Source of the DNA: Pseudomonas sp. ATCC PTA-122608
GTDB lineage: Bacteria > Pseudomonadota > Gammaproteobacteria > Pseudomonadales > Pseudomonadaceae
Assembly: GCF_001952855.1 (NCBI RefSeq)
Contig: NZ_LPNO01000013.1
Coordinates: 100,098-164,097, forward strand
Direction of reading: 5' to 3'
Length of the DNA stretch: 64,000 nt
Each line of letters begins with the position of its first letter. Position 1 is the stretch's first letter. Positions 16,914 through 25,713 of this stretch are shown piece by piece. The position numbers were made by a program, and so were the translations under genes. The notes beneath the pieces were generated by a model that saw only the letters and a program-made list of their open reading frames with translations, made no database searches and was not told where the DNA came from.

Positions 16914-18578
16914 TTACATGTTCGGGTAAGTCGGCCCGCCCGCACCTTCCGGTGTCACCCAGGTGATGTTCTGCGAAGGGTCCTTGATGTCACAGGTCTT
17001 GCAGTGCACGCAGTTCTGGGCGTTGATCTGGAAGCGCTTCTCGCCGTCTTCCTTGGTGATCACTTCATACACGCCGGCCGGGCAGTAGCGCTGCGCCGGT
17101 TCATCGTAGAGCGGCAGGTTGGTGCCGATCGGGATGCTCGGGTCTTTCAGCTTCAGGTGGCAAGGCTGTTCTTCTTCGTGGTTGGTACCGGAGATGAACA
17201 CCGAGCTCAGCTTGTCGAAGCTCAGCTTGCCGTCGGGTTTCGGGTAGTCGATTTTCTTGCTGTCCTTGGCCAGCTTGAGGCAGGCGTAGTCCGGCTTGGT
17301 GTCGTGCAGGGTGAACGGCATTTTGCCGCCGAGGATGTTCTGGTCGAACCAGTTGAAGCCGGCACCCAGGATCGGGCCGAACTTGTGCATCGCCGGGCCG
17401 AAGTTGCGGCTGGCGAACAGCTCTTCGTAGAGCCAGCTGTTCTTGAAGCTGTCGACGTAGTTGGTCAACTCGTCGCCGCCTTCGGATTCGGCGAACAGGC
17501 GCTCGGCCACGGCGTCAGCGGCGAGCATGCCCGACTTCATGGCGGTGTGGCTGCCCTTGATCTTGGCCACGTTCATGGTGCCCAGGTCGCAGCCGATCAA
17601 GGCGCCACCCTTGAATACCATTTTAGGCAGCGAGTTGATGCCACCTTTGGCCAGCGCGCGTGCGCCGTAGCTGATGCGCTTGCCGCCTTCCAGGTACTGG
17701 GCCAGCACCGGGTGATGCTTGAGGCGCTGGAACTCGTCGAACGGCGACAGGAAAGTGTTGCTGTAGGACAGGTCGACGATCAGGCCGACCACCACTTGGT
17801 TGTTTTCCAGGTGATAGAGGAACGAGCCGCCGGTGTTCTCGTTGCTCATGATGTCCAGCGGCCAACCGGCAGTGTGCACCACCAGGCCAGGCTGATGTTT
17901 GGCCGGGTCGATTTCCCAGATTTCTTTCAGGCCGATGCCGTAGTGCTGGGCGTCGGCGTCGCTGTCCAGGTTGAAGCGCTGGATCAGTTGCTTGCCGATG
18001 TGGCCACGGCAACCTTCGGCGAACAGCGTGTACTTGCCACGCAGTTCCATGCCCGGGGTGTAGACGCCTTCTTTTGGCTGGCCTTCACGGTCGACGCCGA
18101 GGTCACCGGTGATGATCCCGCGCACCACGCCGTTTTCGTCGAACAGTGCTTCCTGGGCGGCGAAGCCCGGGTAGACTTCCACGCCCAGGTTCTCGGCCTG
18201 CTGGGCGAGCCAACGGCACAGGTTGCCCAGGGAGATAATGTAGTTGCCTTCGTTGTGCATGGTCTTGGGCACAAAGAAGTCAGGCACCTTGGTGGCCGCT
18301 TCGCTGGAGCGCAGTACATAGATGTCATCACGCACAACAGGGGTGTTGAGCGGTGCACCGAGTTCTTTCCAGTCCGGGAACAATTCGTTCAGGGCACGGG
18401 GTTCAAACACGGCACCGGACAGGATGTGAGCGCCGACTTCGGAGCCTTTTTCGACCACGCAGACGCTGATTTCCTTACCGGCTTCGGCGGCCTTCTGCTT
18501 CAATCGGCAGGCGGCAGACAGGCCTGCCGGGCCAGCGCCGACGATGACCACGTCGAATTCCATGTATTCGCGTTCCAC
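16914..18578 (-). CDS. etfD: Electron transfer flavoprotein-ubiquinone oxidoreductase
   Basis: A 554-aa inner-membrane-associated enzyme that passes electrons from ETF to ubiquinone. FAD-binding dinucleotide motif VVIVGAGPAGLSAACRL at residues 10-26; the C-terminal ferredoxin-like domain carries the 4Fe-4S cysteines (CPAGVYE and NCVHCKTCDIKDP). Length matches the family. It is divergent from etfBA, its electron donor, across a 554-bp regulatory region. Confidence 0.95.
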   Translation of the reverse strand: MEREYMEFDVVIVGAGPAGLSAACRLKQKAAEAGKEISVCVVEKGSEVGAHILSGAVFEPRALNELFPDWKELGAPLNTPVVRDDIYVLRSSEAATKVPDFFVPKTMHNEGNYIISLGNLCRWLAQQAENLGVEVYPGFAAQEALFDENGVVRGIITGDLGVDREGQPKEGVYTPGMELRGKYTLFAEGCRGHIGKQLIQRFNLDSDADAQHYGIGLKEIWEIDPAKHQPGLVVHTAGWPLDIMSNENTGGSFLYHLENNQVVVGLIVDLSYSNTFLSPFDEFQRLKHHPVLAQYLEGGKRISYGARALAKGGINSLPKMVFKGGALIGCDLGTMNVAKIKGSHTAMKSGMLAADAVAERLFAESEGGDELTNYVDSFKNSWLYEELFASRNFGPAMHKFGPILGAGFNWFDQNILGGKMPFTLHDTKPDYACLKLAKDSKKIDYPKPDGKLSFDKLSSVFISGTNHEEEQPCHLKLKDPSIPIGTNLPLYDEPAQRYCPAGVYEVITKEDGEKRFQINAQNCVHCKTCDIKDPSQNITWVTPEGAGGPTYPNM

Positions 18579-18740
18579 AGGCTATCTCCTACTCAAGGCT
18601 CAACGGCTTTTTTTTCTAATGGGTGGAGGTTCGGTAGTCCGTCCCACAATGCCTGCACAAATCTCATGCAAGGGGCAGGGGACGACCCACCTTTCTCTCT
18701 AGGTGGCGCATTATATCTACACCACTCTCAGCGTCCAATA

Positions 18741-18754
18741 CAAACGTTTGTTTG
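18741..18754. promoter_or_regulatory. Candidate PsrA-type operator
   Basis: CAAAC-GTTT-GTTTG exactly fits the published PsrA pattern (G/C)AAAC-N2-4-GTTT(G/C). PsrA is the fatty-acid-responsive TetR regulator of beta-oxidation genes in Pseudomonas and relatives, and ETF genes are logical members of that regulon. Confidence 0.55.
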
Positions 18755-18812
18755 AATTGCCCGCAAGCTAGGTAAATCAAAGCAACGCGGCTTATAACTG
18801 ACCATTTTGCCG

Positions 18813-18842
18813 TATTGACCGGAATAGGCGTTCCGGTCAATA
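18813..18842. promoter_or_regulatory. Perfect 12-bp inverted repeat, possible operator
   Basis: TATTGACCGGAA-TAGGCG-TTCCGGTCAATA. Both arms match at all 12 positions, the spacer is 6 bp, and no T-run follows, so it is a better operator than terminator. Binding factor unknown. Confidence 0.5.
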
Positions 18843-19132
18843 TACGGTCGGTTTTGCGCATCCCGTAGGCAGACTGTGGGTTTCAAGGCCACCTCGAAAA
18901 ACAGGCTGAAGGCAAATAAGGGTGACGCGCGAGCCACGATGGCGCGCAGTTTACACGCCACGATAATGAATGACCTCTCAGTCACCGCTGACGAACGGTC
19001 ATCACTCCCGTGAGCAAGGTCCCCCGCCGACGATTGCCGGTGTTTTTGGAGGTGCCCTTGTGTGCCGATGAGCATCAAACCGCCAGGTTCGCCTAGGCGA
19101 CTTTCTTTTCACCGGAGAGTAACGAGGAATCC

Positions 19133-19882
19133 ATGAAGGTTCTTGTAGCTGTCAAACGCGTTGTCGATTACAACGTGAAAGTTCGCGTCAAGGCGGACAA
19201 TTCCGGCGTCGATCTCGCTAACGTCAAGATGTCGATGAACCCTTTCTGCGAAATCGCCGTGGAAGAAGCCGTACGCCTGAAAGAGAAAGGCGTTGCGACT
19301 GAAATCGTCGTCGTTTCCATCGGTCCGACCACTGCTCAAGAGCAGCTGCGTACGGCCCTGGCGCTGGGTGCCGATCGCGCCATCCTCGTCGAATCCGCTG
19401 AAGAGCTGACTTCCCTGGCCGTTGCCAAGTTGTTGAAAGCTGTTGTCGACAAGGAACAGCCATCGCTGGTGATCCTCGGCAAACAAGCCATCGACAGCGA
19501 CAACAACCAGACTGGCCAGATGCTGGCTGCACTGACCGGTTACGGCCAGGGCACCTTCGCCTCGAAAGTCGAAGTCAGCGGCGACAACGTTGCCGTGACC
19601 CGCGAAATCGACGGCGGCGCGCAAACCGTTTCCCTGAAACTGCCGGCCATCGTCACCACCGACCTGCGTTTGAACGAGCCGCGCTACGCGTCCCTGCCAA
19701 ACATCATGAAAGCCAAGAAGAAGCCTCTCGAAGTGCTGACTCCGGACGCTTTGGGCGTTTCCACCGCCTCCACCAACAAGACCGTCAAAGTCGAAGCGCC
19801 GGCTGCACGCAGCGCGGGCATCAAGGTCAAGTCGGTGGCTGAACTGGTCGAGAAACTGAAAAACGAAGCGAAGGTAATCTAA
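19133..19882 (+). CDS. etfB: Electron transfer flavoprotein beta subunit
   Basis: A 249-aa AMP-binding subunit of ETF, the soluble acceptor for acyl-CoA and other dehydrogenases. Begins [20 protein letters not shown]; contains the family signature around residues 155-185 ([40 protein letters not shown]). GAGGAA precedes the ATG. Followed after two bases by etfA, with which it forms the heterodimer. Confidence 0.96.
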   Translation: MKVLVAVKRVVDYNVKVRVKADNSGVDLANVKMSMNPFCEIAVEEAVRLKEKGVATEIVVVSIGPTTAQEQLRTALALGADRAILVESAEELTSLAVAKLLKAVVDKEQPSLVILGKQAIDSDNNQTGQMLAALTGYGQGTFASKVEVSGDNVAVTREIDGGAQTVSLKLPAIVTTDLRLNEPRYASLPNIMKAKKKPLEVLTPDALGVSTASTNKTVKVEAPAARSAGIKVKSVAELVEKLKNEAKVI

Positions 19883-19884
19883 CC

Positions 19885-20814
19885 ATGACTATCTTGGTAA
19901 TCGCAGAACACGACAACAAGGTCGTGGCTCCGGCCACCCTGAACACTGTCGCCGCCGCCGCCAAAATCGGTGGTGATATCCACGTCCTGGTCGCTGGCCA
20001 AAACGTTGGTGCCGTGGCTGAGGCCGCTGCCAAAATCGCTGGCGTGAGCAAAGTACTGGTTGCCGACAACGCAGCCTACGCTCACCAGTTGCCGGAAAAC
20101 GTTGCCCCGCTGGTTGCAGAGCTGGGCGCTGGTTACAGCCACATCCTGGCTGCCGCCACTTCCAACGGCAAAAACATCCTGCCGCGCGTTGCCGCGCAGC
20201 TGGACGTTGACCAGATCTCCGAGATCGTTTCGGTTGAAAGCGCCGACACCTTCAAGCGTCCGATCTATGCCGGTAACGCCATCGCTACTGTGCAGTCCAC
20301 TGCCTCGGTTAAAGTCATCACCGTGCGTGCCACCGGTTTCGACCCGGTTGCTGCTGAAGGTGGTTCGGCTGCGGTTGAAGCTGTCGCTGCTGCTCACGAC
20401 GCTGGCACTTCCAGCTTCGTAGGCGAAGAGCTGGCCAAGTCCGATCGTCCGGAACTGACCGCTGCCAAGATCGTCGTTTCCGGCGGTCGTGGCATGCAGA
20501 ACGGTGACAACTTCAAGCACCTGTACGCCCTGGCTGACAAGCTGGGCGCTGCGGTCGGCGCTTCCCGCGCTGCCGTCGACGCAGGTTTTGTACCGAACGA
20601 CATGCAGGTCGGCCAGACCGGCAAAATCGTTGCGCCACAGCTGTACATCGCCGTCGGTATCTCCGGCGCGATCCAGCATTTGGCCGGTATGAAAGACTCC
20701 AAGGTGATCGTTGCGATCAACAAGGACGAAGAAGCGCCGATCTTCCAGGTGGCTGATTATGGCCTGGTGGCAGACTTGTTCGAAGCCGTACCCGAGTTGG
20801 AGAAGCTGGTCTAA
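19885..20814 (+). CDS. etfA: Electron transfer flavoprotein alpha subunit
   Basis: A 309-aa FAD-binding subunit of ETF. The C-terminal FAD domain shows [13 protein letters not shown] (about residue 195), [25 protein letters not shown] and [18 protein letters not shown]. It follows etfB by two bases and is closed by a strong terminator, giving a two-gene operon. Confidence 0.96.
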   Translation: MTILVIAEHDNKVVAPATLNTVAAAAKIGGDIHVLVAGQNVGAVAEAAAKIAGVSKVLVADNAAYAHQLPENVAPLVAELGAGYSHILAAATSNGKNILPRVAAQLDVDQISEIVSVESADTFKRPIYAGNAIATVQSTASVKVITVRATGFDPVAAEGGSAAVEAVAAAHDAGTSSFVGEELAKSDRPELTAAKIVVSGGRGMQNGDNFKHLYALADKLGAAVGASRAAVDAGFVPNDMQVGQTGKIVAPQLYIAVGISGAIQHLAGMKDSKVIVAINKDEEAPIFQVADYGLVADLFEAVPELEKLV

Positions 20815-20835
20815 TCCAGCCGCTTCACTTATAAA

Positions 20836-20866
20836 GAGCCCGGTCTTTTGACCGGGCTTTTTTTTG
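20836..20866 (+). terminator. Rho-independent terminator after etfBA
   Basis: Stem AGCCCGGTC/GACCGGGCT with loop TTTT and eight T. Confidence 0.92.
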
Positions 20867-20897
20867 CCCGGTAATTTTTGAATGGGAGAACCCTGCC

Positions 20898-21713
20898 ATG
20901 GAATTGCGTCCCTGGACTGTACTGCTGGCCCTGTCACTGCTGCCGACGGTGTCGCTGGCGGCTGGCAAATGTGATCGCCTAGTGATCACCGGCAGCCCGG
21001 ACGCACCGCCTTATCTGTGGCGTGATCCCCAAGACCCCACGCACTTGATCGGCGCCACCGCCGACATGTTGCAGCAAGTGGCCAAAGACATCGGGGTGAA
21101 AATCGACCTGCTGTACGGCGGCAAGCGCTCCGTGGCTCTGGACGAAGTGCGCAGTGGGCGCATGGACATCCTCGCCGACGCACCGTTGACCCTCGACGCC
21201 TTGGACGCCTTCGATTACATCCACCCGGCATTGGTGCAAACCGATTACCTGGTCTGGACCCGCAAGGATTCGACCCTGGAATATAAACAGCCCGGCGACC
21301 TGCATGGCCACAAGGGCGCGGTGTCGGAAAGGGCACGCCTGAGCCGCGACTTTGAAACCTTGGCTGCCGAGCAACTGACCTTGCAACGCTTGCCCAGCCT
21401 GACCCCGGCGTTCCAGAAACTGCTGCTGGGGGAAGTGGACTACGTACTCGCCGGACGGTATTCCGGCATGGCCATGGCCCAGACCCTGGGCATGAGCAAC
21501 GACCTGGTGGCGCGGGAAATACCCATCGACCAACCGGGCCTGTACCTGGCGATTTCCCACAACTCCGCCTGCAACGATCCGTGGTTGCGCGGACAGCTCG
21601 CCAAAAAGATGACAGAATTGCCCGCGTCCGGTCTGGCGGAAACCGCGCTGCAGAGCAATCTCGAGCGCTGGAAAGCGCAGTTGCAGCAACCCGTCGGCAC
21701 CCCAACAAAGTAG
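20898..21713 (+). CDS. Periplasmic solute-binding-like protein
   Basis: A 271-aa member of the type-2 periplasmic binding fold used by polar amino-acid transporters. Signal peptide at 1-21 (LLALSLLPTVSLAA). ITGSPDAPPYLWRD, a GATADMLQQVAKDIG helix and MDILADAPLTLDALDAFDYIHPA follow the usual pattern. There is no permease or ATPase gene nearby; instead it leads a run with a DUF4398 lipoprotein and an OmpA-like protein (gaps of 9 and -4 bp), so it may sense or bind a ligand at the envelope rather than serve import. Confidence 0.8.
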   Translation: MELRPWTVLLALSLLPTVSLAAGKCDRLVITGSPDAPPYLWRDPQDPTHLIGATADMLQQVAKDIGVKIDLLYGGKRSVALDEVRSGRMDILADAPLTLDALDAFDYIHPALVQTDYLVWTRKDSTLEYKQPGDLHGHKGAVSERARLSRDFETLAAEQLTLQRLPSLTPAFQKLLLGEVDYVLAGRYSGMAMAQTLGMSNDLVAREIPIDQPGLYLAISHNSACNDPWLRGQLAKKMTELPASGLAETALQSNLERWKAQLQQPVGTPTK

Positions 21714-21722
21714 GGATTTTCA

Positions 21723-22085
21723 GTGACTATTCGACCTCTTTTCGCGGCCCTCGCCGTTGTAGCTTTGGCGGGATGTGCAGCCGATCCTGCGCCGAATGAA
21801 CAAATGCGCCTGACCCAGCAAGCCCTGGAGCAAGCCAATGCCGTGGGCGCCGTGGCCGATGACTCGCCCGAGCTGAAGCTGGCTGAAGGCAAGTTCACCC
21901 AGGCCAAGGCCGACATGGCCGATGAATCCTACAAGGACGCCCGCATGCAGGCTGAAGAAGCCGAGCTGGACGCCCGCCTGGCGGAAGCCCGGGTGCTGAC
22001 CCGCAAAAGCCAGGAGCAACTGAACGTGCTCAACACCCGTATCACCCGCCTGCGCAAGCAGTTGCAGTTGGGAGACGCCCAATGA
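21723..22085 (+). CDS. DUF4398 lipoprotein
   Basis: A 120-aa outer-envelope lipoprotein. Lipobox VALAGC places the lipidated Cys at residue 18. The mature part is a helical, Ala/Glu/Gln-rich region (LTQQALEQANAVGA, EEAELDARLAEARVLTRKSQEQL) typical of DUF4398. GTG start with AGGGA upstream. Its stop overlaps the start of the OmpA-like gene. Function unknown; likely works with that protein. Confidence 0.82.
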   Translation: MTIRPLFAALAVVALAGCAADPAPNEQMRLTQQALEQANAVGAVADDSPELKLAEGKFTQAKADMADESYKDARMQAEEAELDARLAEARVLTRKSQEQLNVLNTRITRLRKQLQLGDAQ

Positions 22086-22894
22086 GCCCGTTGATTCGTG
22101 GGTTGAGCTGTGTGGTGTTGCTGGGCAGTGCGCTCGGTGGTTGCGCGACCCATCCCGACAGTAACCTCGCCTTGCAACAGGCGAGCAGTGACTTCCAGAA
22201 GGTCAAGGAAGACTCGAATGTGCTGCGTATCGCGCCCAAGGATGTGATTCGCGCGGGTGAGTCCCTGGCCCGTGCCGACCGTTTCTCCAGCTTCTGGGGC
22301 AGCGGCGCCGATGTGGCGCATTACGCCTACCTGAGCCAGCGCTACAGCGCGATCGCCCGGGAACACACCGAGCAGGCACTTAACCAGGAGCGCGGGGTCA
22401 AGCTGGAGCTGGAACGCCAGCGTCTGCAGCTGGCCCTGCGTGAAGCCAAGCTGGCCAGCGTGCAGCAACAGGGCAAATGGATTGAGGCGCAGATTTCCAG
22501 CCTGACCACCGTCCAGCCTGATCGCGGGTTGGTGATGACGCTGGGTGACGTGCTGTTCGACACTGGCGAGGCAGAGCTGCAAAACTCGGCCAACCGCACG
22601 GTGCTCAAAGTCGTACAGTTCCTGCAGTTGAACCCCAAGCGCGTGGTGCGCATCGAGGGTTACACTGACAATACCGGTGGCGAGCAGGAAAACCTCAAAC
22701 TGTCCCGGGACCGCGCCCAAGCGGTGGCGGATCTGCTGAGCGACCTGGGCATTGATGAAAAACGCATCCAGGTCGAAGGCTACGGCGATCAGTACCCGGT
22801 TGACGTCAACGCTTCGGAGCGTGGTCGGGCGCAGAACCGTCGGGTAGAGATTGTGTTCTCCGACGAGAAAGGCCAGCTGGGCGCTGCTCGCTAA
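22082..22894 (+). CDS. OmpA-family lipoprotein with DUF4398-like N-terminus
   Basis: A 270-aa protein. Lipobox GGCA near residue 20, then a helical region resembling DUF4398, a coiled coil (QERGVKLELERQRLQLALREAKLA), and a C-terminal OmpA/MotB peptidoglycan-binding domain from about residue 150 (VMTLGDVLFDTGEAELQ; IEGYTDNTGGEQENLKLSRDRAQAVADLL; GYGDQYPV; NRRVEIVF). ATG overlaps the previous stop. Anchors the envelope to peptidoglycan; specific role unknown. Confidence 0.87.
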   Translation: MSPLIRGLSCVVLLGSALGGCATHPDSNLALQQASSDFQKVKEDSNVLRIAPKDVIRAGESLARADRFSSFWGSGADVAHYAYLSQRYSAIAREHTEQALNQERGVKLELERQRLQLALREAKLASVQQQGKWIEAQISSLTTVQPDRGLVMTLGDVLFDTGEAELQNSANRTVLKVVQFLQLNPKRVVRIEGYTDNTGGEQENLKLSRDRAQAVADLLSDLGIDEKRIQVEGYGDQYPVDVNASERGRAQNRRVEIVFSDEKGQLGAAR

Positions 22895-22924
22895 ACCTGT
22901 TGCTCAAGGTGAAGGGGTGATTCC

Positions 22925-23031
22925 TGTGGGAGCTGTCGAGCCCCAGCGAGGCTGCGATAGGATCGCCTCGGTGAACCTGCGAGACCTCAGTGCCTGCATC
23001 GCAGCCTCGCTGAAGCTCGACAGCTCCCACA
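22925..23031. repeat. REP doublet, hybrid GTGGGAGCTGTCGAGC type
   Basis: Arms TGTGGGAGCTGTCGAGC and complement, with AGCGAGGCTGCGAT segments as in the 14489-14583 element but with the GTGGGAG outer end of the other class. Confidence 0.88.
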
Positions 23032-23035
23032 AAAG

Positions 23036-23059
23036 CCCGATCAGTGATCGGGTTTTTTG
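23036..23059 (+). terminator. Rho-independent terminator after OmpA-like gene
   Basis: Stem CCCGATCA/TGATCGGG and six T, directly after the REPIN. Confidence 0.85.
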
Positions 23060-23207
23060 TGCCCGCGATTCAGTTAGCGACCCTTACAGTTTTTTCTATC
23101 ACTGCCGCCCGCGCTCGACTATTGTGGCAACTGTCCCCGTACACTTCTAAACTGTGCCGGTATGTTTCACACAAAAATAAAATACCCGTGAAATCGAGTG
23201 CTGCGTC

Positions 23208-24647
23208 ATGACCAATCTGTTGCTCTACCAACGTATCGCCCAGCAACTGGCTGAGGATATCCGCCGCGGTGTCTATCAACCGGGCGAGCGCGTGCCTTCG
23301 GTGCGCAAAATGAGCTCCCAGCTCAACGTCAGCCACGCCACCGTGTTGCAGGCCTACGCGAACCTGGAAGACCAGGGTTTGATTCGCGCGCGGCCGCAGT
23401 CCGGGTATTACGTGCACCAGACACCTGCGCTCACCGCGCCGACGCCGGACATCGCCCGGGTCGAGCGTCCAGGGTTGGTCACCCGCAGCAGCATCATTCA
23501 ACAGGTGTTGGTCGAATCCCGCCGCGAAGGTGTGTTCCCGCTGGGTGCTGCCGTGCCGAGTGTCGACTACCTGCCGGTGCGTGCGTTGCATCAGCAACTG
23601 GCCAAGGTCACGCGCTTCCAGAGCCCGCGGGCGTTCAGCTACATGTTCAGCCCGGGTTTTGAACCGCTGCGGCGCCAAGTGGCAATCCGTATGCGGGATG
23701 CCGGGGTGGTGGTCGATCCGTCCGAAGTGGTGATCACCCACGGGTGTGTCGACGCATTGCAAATGTCGCTACGGGTCCTGACCCGTCCCGGCGACTTGAT
23801 CGCAGCCGAGTCGCCGACGTACTACGGCTTGCTGCAACTGGCGGATTTGCTCGGCCTGAAGGTCATCGAAATCCCCAGCGACCCGGCTACCGGCATGAGC
23901 CTGGAAGCCCTGCAACTGGCCGCCAACCAATGGTCGATCAAGGCTCTGGTGCTGACCACGCGCCTGAGCAATCCCCTGGGCGGCACCATGCCCGAAGAGC
24001 GGCAGAAACAGTTGCTGCGCCTGGCCTCGGATTTCGACATCCAAGTGGTGGAAGACGATATCTACGGCGAACTGATGTTCGAACTGGGCCGCACCAAGGC
24101 GCTCAAAGCCTACGACCGCCTGGACCGGGTCATCTATTGCTCGAGTTTCTCCAAGACCTTGTCACCGGGCATCCGCATCGGCTGGATGATTGCCGGCAAG
24201 TACCAGCAGGAAATCCAGCGCCTGCAGATGTTCAGCACCCATTCGGCCTGCAGCGTGACCCAGATGGGCACGGCGGCGTACCTGGAAAACGGCGGTTACG
24301 ACCGGCATTTGCGCTATATCCGCCAGGAATACCGCAAGAACCTCAGCGCCTTCCAGCTGGCCGTGCAGCAATATTTCCCCGAAGGCACCCAGATGACCCG
24401 GCCGACAGGCGGCTTTATCCTGTGGGTCAGTTTGCCGGGACGGGTCAATACCCAGGAACTGCACGTGCGCGCATTGCAGCAGGGCATCAGCATTGCACCG
24501 GGGCTGATCTTCAGTAATACGGAACAGTTCAACCACTGTATTCGCCTGAACTGCGGCACGCCGTGGAACCGCGAGGCCGAGCGCGCGCTGATGACCCTTG
24601 GCATGCTGGCAAGCCAGTTATGCCAGGAGACTGCAGCGGGTTTATGA
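23208..24647 (+). CDS. MocR-family regulator (GntR-aminotransferase fusion)
   Basis: A 479-aa regulator. Residues about 5-72 are a GntR winged helix (YQPGERVPSVRKMSSQLNVSHATVLQAYANLEDQGLI); from about 95 to the end is a fold-type I PLP aminotransferase domain with the Schiff-base Lys in SSFSKTLSPGIRIGW and the late IRLNCGTPWN. Proteins of this type sense PLP-bound amino compounds. No adjacent target gene is obvious, so its regulon is unknown. Confidence 0.9.
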   Translation: MTNLLLYQRIAQQLAEDIRRGVYQPGERVPSVRKMSSQLNVSHATVLQAYANLEDQGLIRARPQSGYYVHQTPALTAPTPDIARVERPGLVTRSSIIQQVLVESRREGVFPLGAAVPSVDYLPVRALHQQLAKVTRFQSPRAFSYMFSPGFEPLRRQVAIRMRDAGVVVDPSEVVITHGCVDALQMSLRVLTRPGDLIAAESPTYYGLLQLADLLGLKVIEIPSDPATGMSLEALQLAANQWSIKALVLTTRLSNPLGGTMPEERQKQLLRLASDFDIQVVEDDIYGELMFELGRTKALKAYDRLDRVIYCSSFSKTLSPGIRIGWMIAGKYQQEIQRLQMFSTHSACSVTQMGTAAYLENGGYDRHLRYIRQEYRKNLSAFQLAVQQYFPEGTQMTRPTGGFILWVSLPGRVNTQELHVRALQQGISIAPGLIFSNTEQFNHCIRLNCGTPWNREAERALMTLGMLASQLCQETAAGL

Positions 24648-24751
24648 GGCGTGGAAAGGGGACACGAAGGGTAGCTGGCTAATTACCATGCTTGTCATAC
24701 CGTCCTCAACAAGCGAGCATATGGCCTTCTGCCGTTAATGCTGCTGGCGAT

Positions 24752-25252
24752 ATGACTTATACCTTTCCTGCTGCGCTGCTGGTCTGTCTGTTAAGCCTGG
24801 GGAACGCTGGCGCCGTCCTGGCGGCTCCTGCCAGTGAAACGGCGCCTGCGGCCAGCACCCAGCAAAAAGTAACAGCAAAAAAAGCCGCTCCCGTAAAGAA
24901 GGCACCGGTGGCAAAGAAAGCTCCGGCAAAGAAAGCCGCGCCTACTAAAAAACGTGCGCCTATCGCCAGCAAATCAAAATCGGCCCACGAAGTGGCCAAA
25001 ACTAAGTTGCCGCCGGCAGAGCTGGATTTGAGCCTGCCGTCCAATATGGTCCGGCATCTGCAACCCCTCGGCACCATGCCGCAGCCAAAGAACGTGCCGC
25101 TGCTGCCGCCGATGTTTGCCGAGAAGCCCACGGATAACAGCGCGTTCCAGATCAACGGGCGCCTGCTCAGCAATGAAATGCAGTTGCAATTGCGCAACGA
25201 AGAACGCCGCGAAGTAGAAGGTGCGGCGCTGGATTTTGAATTCAAGCAATAA
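24752..25252 (+). CDS. Secreted Lys/Ala/Pro-repeat protein
   Basis: A 166-aa hypothetical protein from the ATG at 24752 (an in-frame TTG at 24692 would add 20 residues without a ribosome-binding site or a better signal). Residues 1-26 form a signal peptide (FPAALLVCLLSLGNAGAVLA). Residues about 38-75 are a histone-H1-like AAPVKKAPVAKKAPAKKA stretch; the rest is a compact, Pro/Leu-rich region. A cationic exported protein of unknown function; it may bind envelope polyanions. Confidence 0.65.
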   Translation: MTYTFPAALLVCLLSLGNAGAVLAAPASETAPAASTQQKVTAKKAAPVKKAPVAKKAPAKKAAPTKKRAPIASKSKSAHEVAKTKLPPAELDLSLPSNMVRHLQPLGTMPQPKNVPLLPPMFAEKPTDNSAFQINGRLLSNEMQLQLRNEERREVEGAALDFEFKQ

Positions 25253-25263
25253 ACCCGACGAGT

Positions 25264-25322
25264 AAAAGTGACGCGCACTCCTGACCTTCTGTCGCAGACT
25301 GGTCAGTCACTTTTGTTTTCGG
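25264..25322 (+). terminator. Possible nested-stem terminator
   Basis: AAAAGTGA...TCACTTTT outer arms with an inner CTGACC/GGTCAG stem, followed by TGTTTTC. Fits a transcript end for the preceding gene; the outer stem is AT-rich and the loop asymmetric. Confidence 0.45.
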
Positions 25323-25414
25323 TGAAAATCCCCTGTTAAGCCAATTTAAAACGTCTGTTTAAGGGCGTAGTCTTACGTGGCTATCAACACTGAGTTGTCG
25401 AGGATCTGTTCGTC

Positions 25415-25669
25415 ATGAAATGCCGTGAAGGCTGTGGCGCTTGCTGCATTGCCCCATCCATCAGTTCTCCGCTACCGGGAATGCCTGCCGGCAAACCGGC
25501 GGGCGAACGCTGCCTGCATCTTTCGGTCGAACAACTGTGCCAGTTGTTTGGTCAGCCAGAGCGGCCGGCGGTGTGCAGTTCGTTCCAGGCGGATATCGAG
25601 GTCTGTGGCAACAGCCAGGCAGAAGCGATCAAGTTGATCGGCTGGTGGGAACAGATGACCGCGGCTTAG
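25415..25669 (+). CDS. YkgJ-family cysteine-cluster protein
   Basis: An 84-aa protein with the CxxCC pattern CREGCGACCIAP at the N-terminus and further Cys (GERCLHL, QLCQLFG, AVCSSF, EVCGNS), the layout of the UPF0153/YkgJ zinc- or iron-binding family. GAGGA precedes the ATG. Function unknown. Monocistronic or leading the START-domain gene 44 bp downstream. Confidence 0.85.
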   Translation: MKCREGCGACCIAPSISSPLPGMPAGKPAGERCLHLSVEQLCQLFGQPERPAVCSSFQADIEVCGNSQAEAIKLIGWWEQMTAA

Positions 25670-25713
25670 TGGGCTGTTCAAAGTACTGAACTTCAACAAT
25701 AAGGAATAAGACC

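Larger units (their letters stand above)
18579..19132. other. 554-bp divergent regulatory region etfD/etfBA
   Basis: No convincing gene. It holds a PsrA-type box (18741-18754) and a perfect 12-bp inverted repeat (18813-18842). Reading frames here lack ribosome-binding sites and family likeness. Such a long leader is unusual among the short gaps of the window. Confidence 0.7.
22895..23207. other. Intergenic region with REPIN and terminator
   Basis: Contains a REPIN (22925-23031), a terminator (23036-23059) and about 150 bp upstream of the MocR gene with A-rich sequence near 23170. No gene seen. Confidence 0.7.

Noticed and set aside
16776..18755. 659-codon plus-strand open frame
   Set aside because: Antisense to etfD, starts inside a REPIN.
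18579..19132. Small genes in the etf divergent region
   Set aside because: Frames present have no ribosome-binding sites, and no recognisable products.
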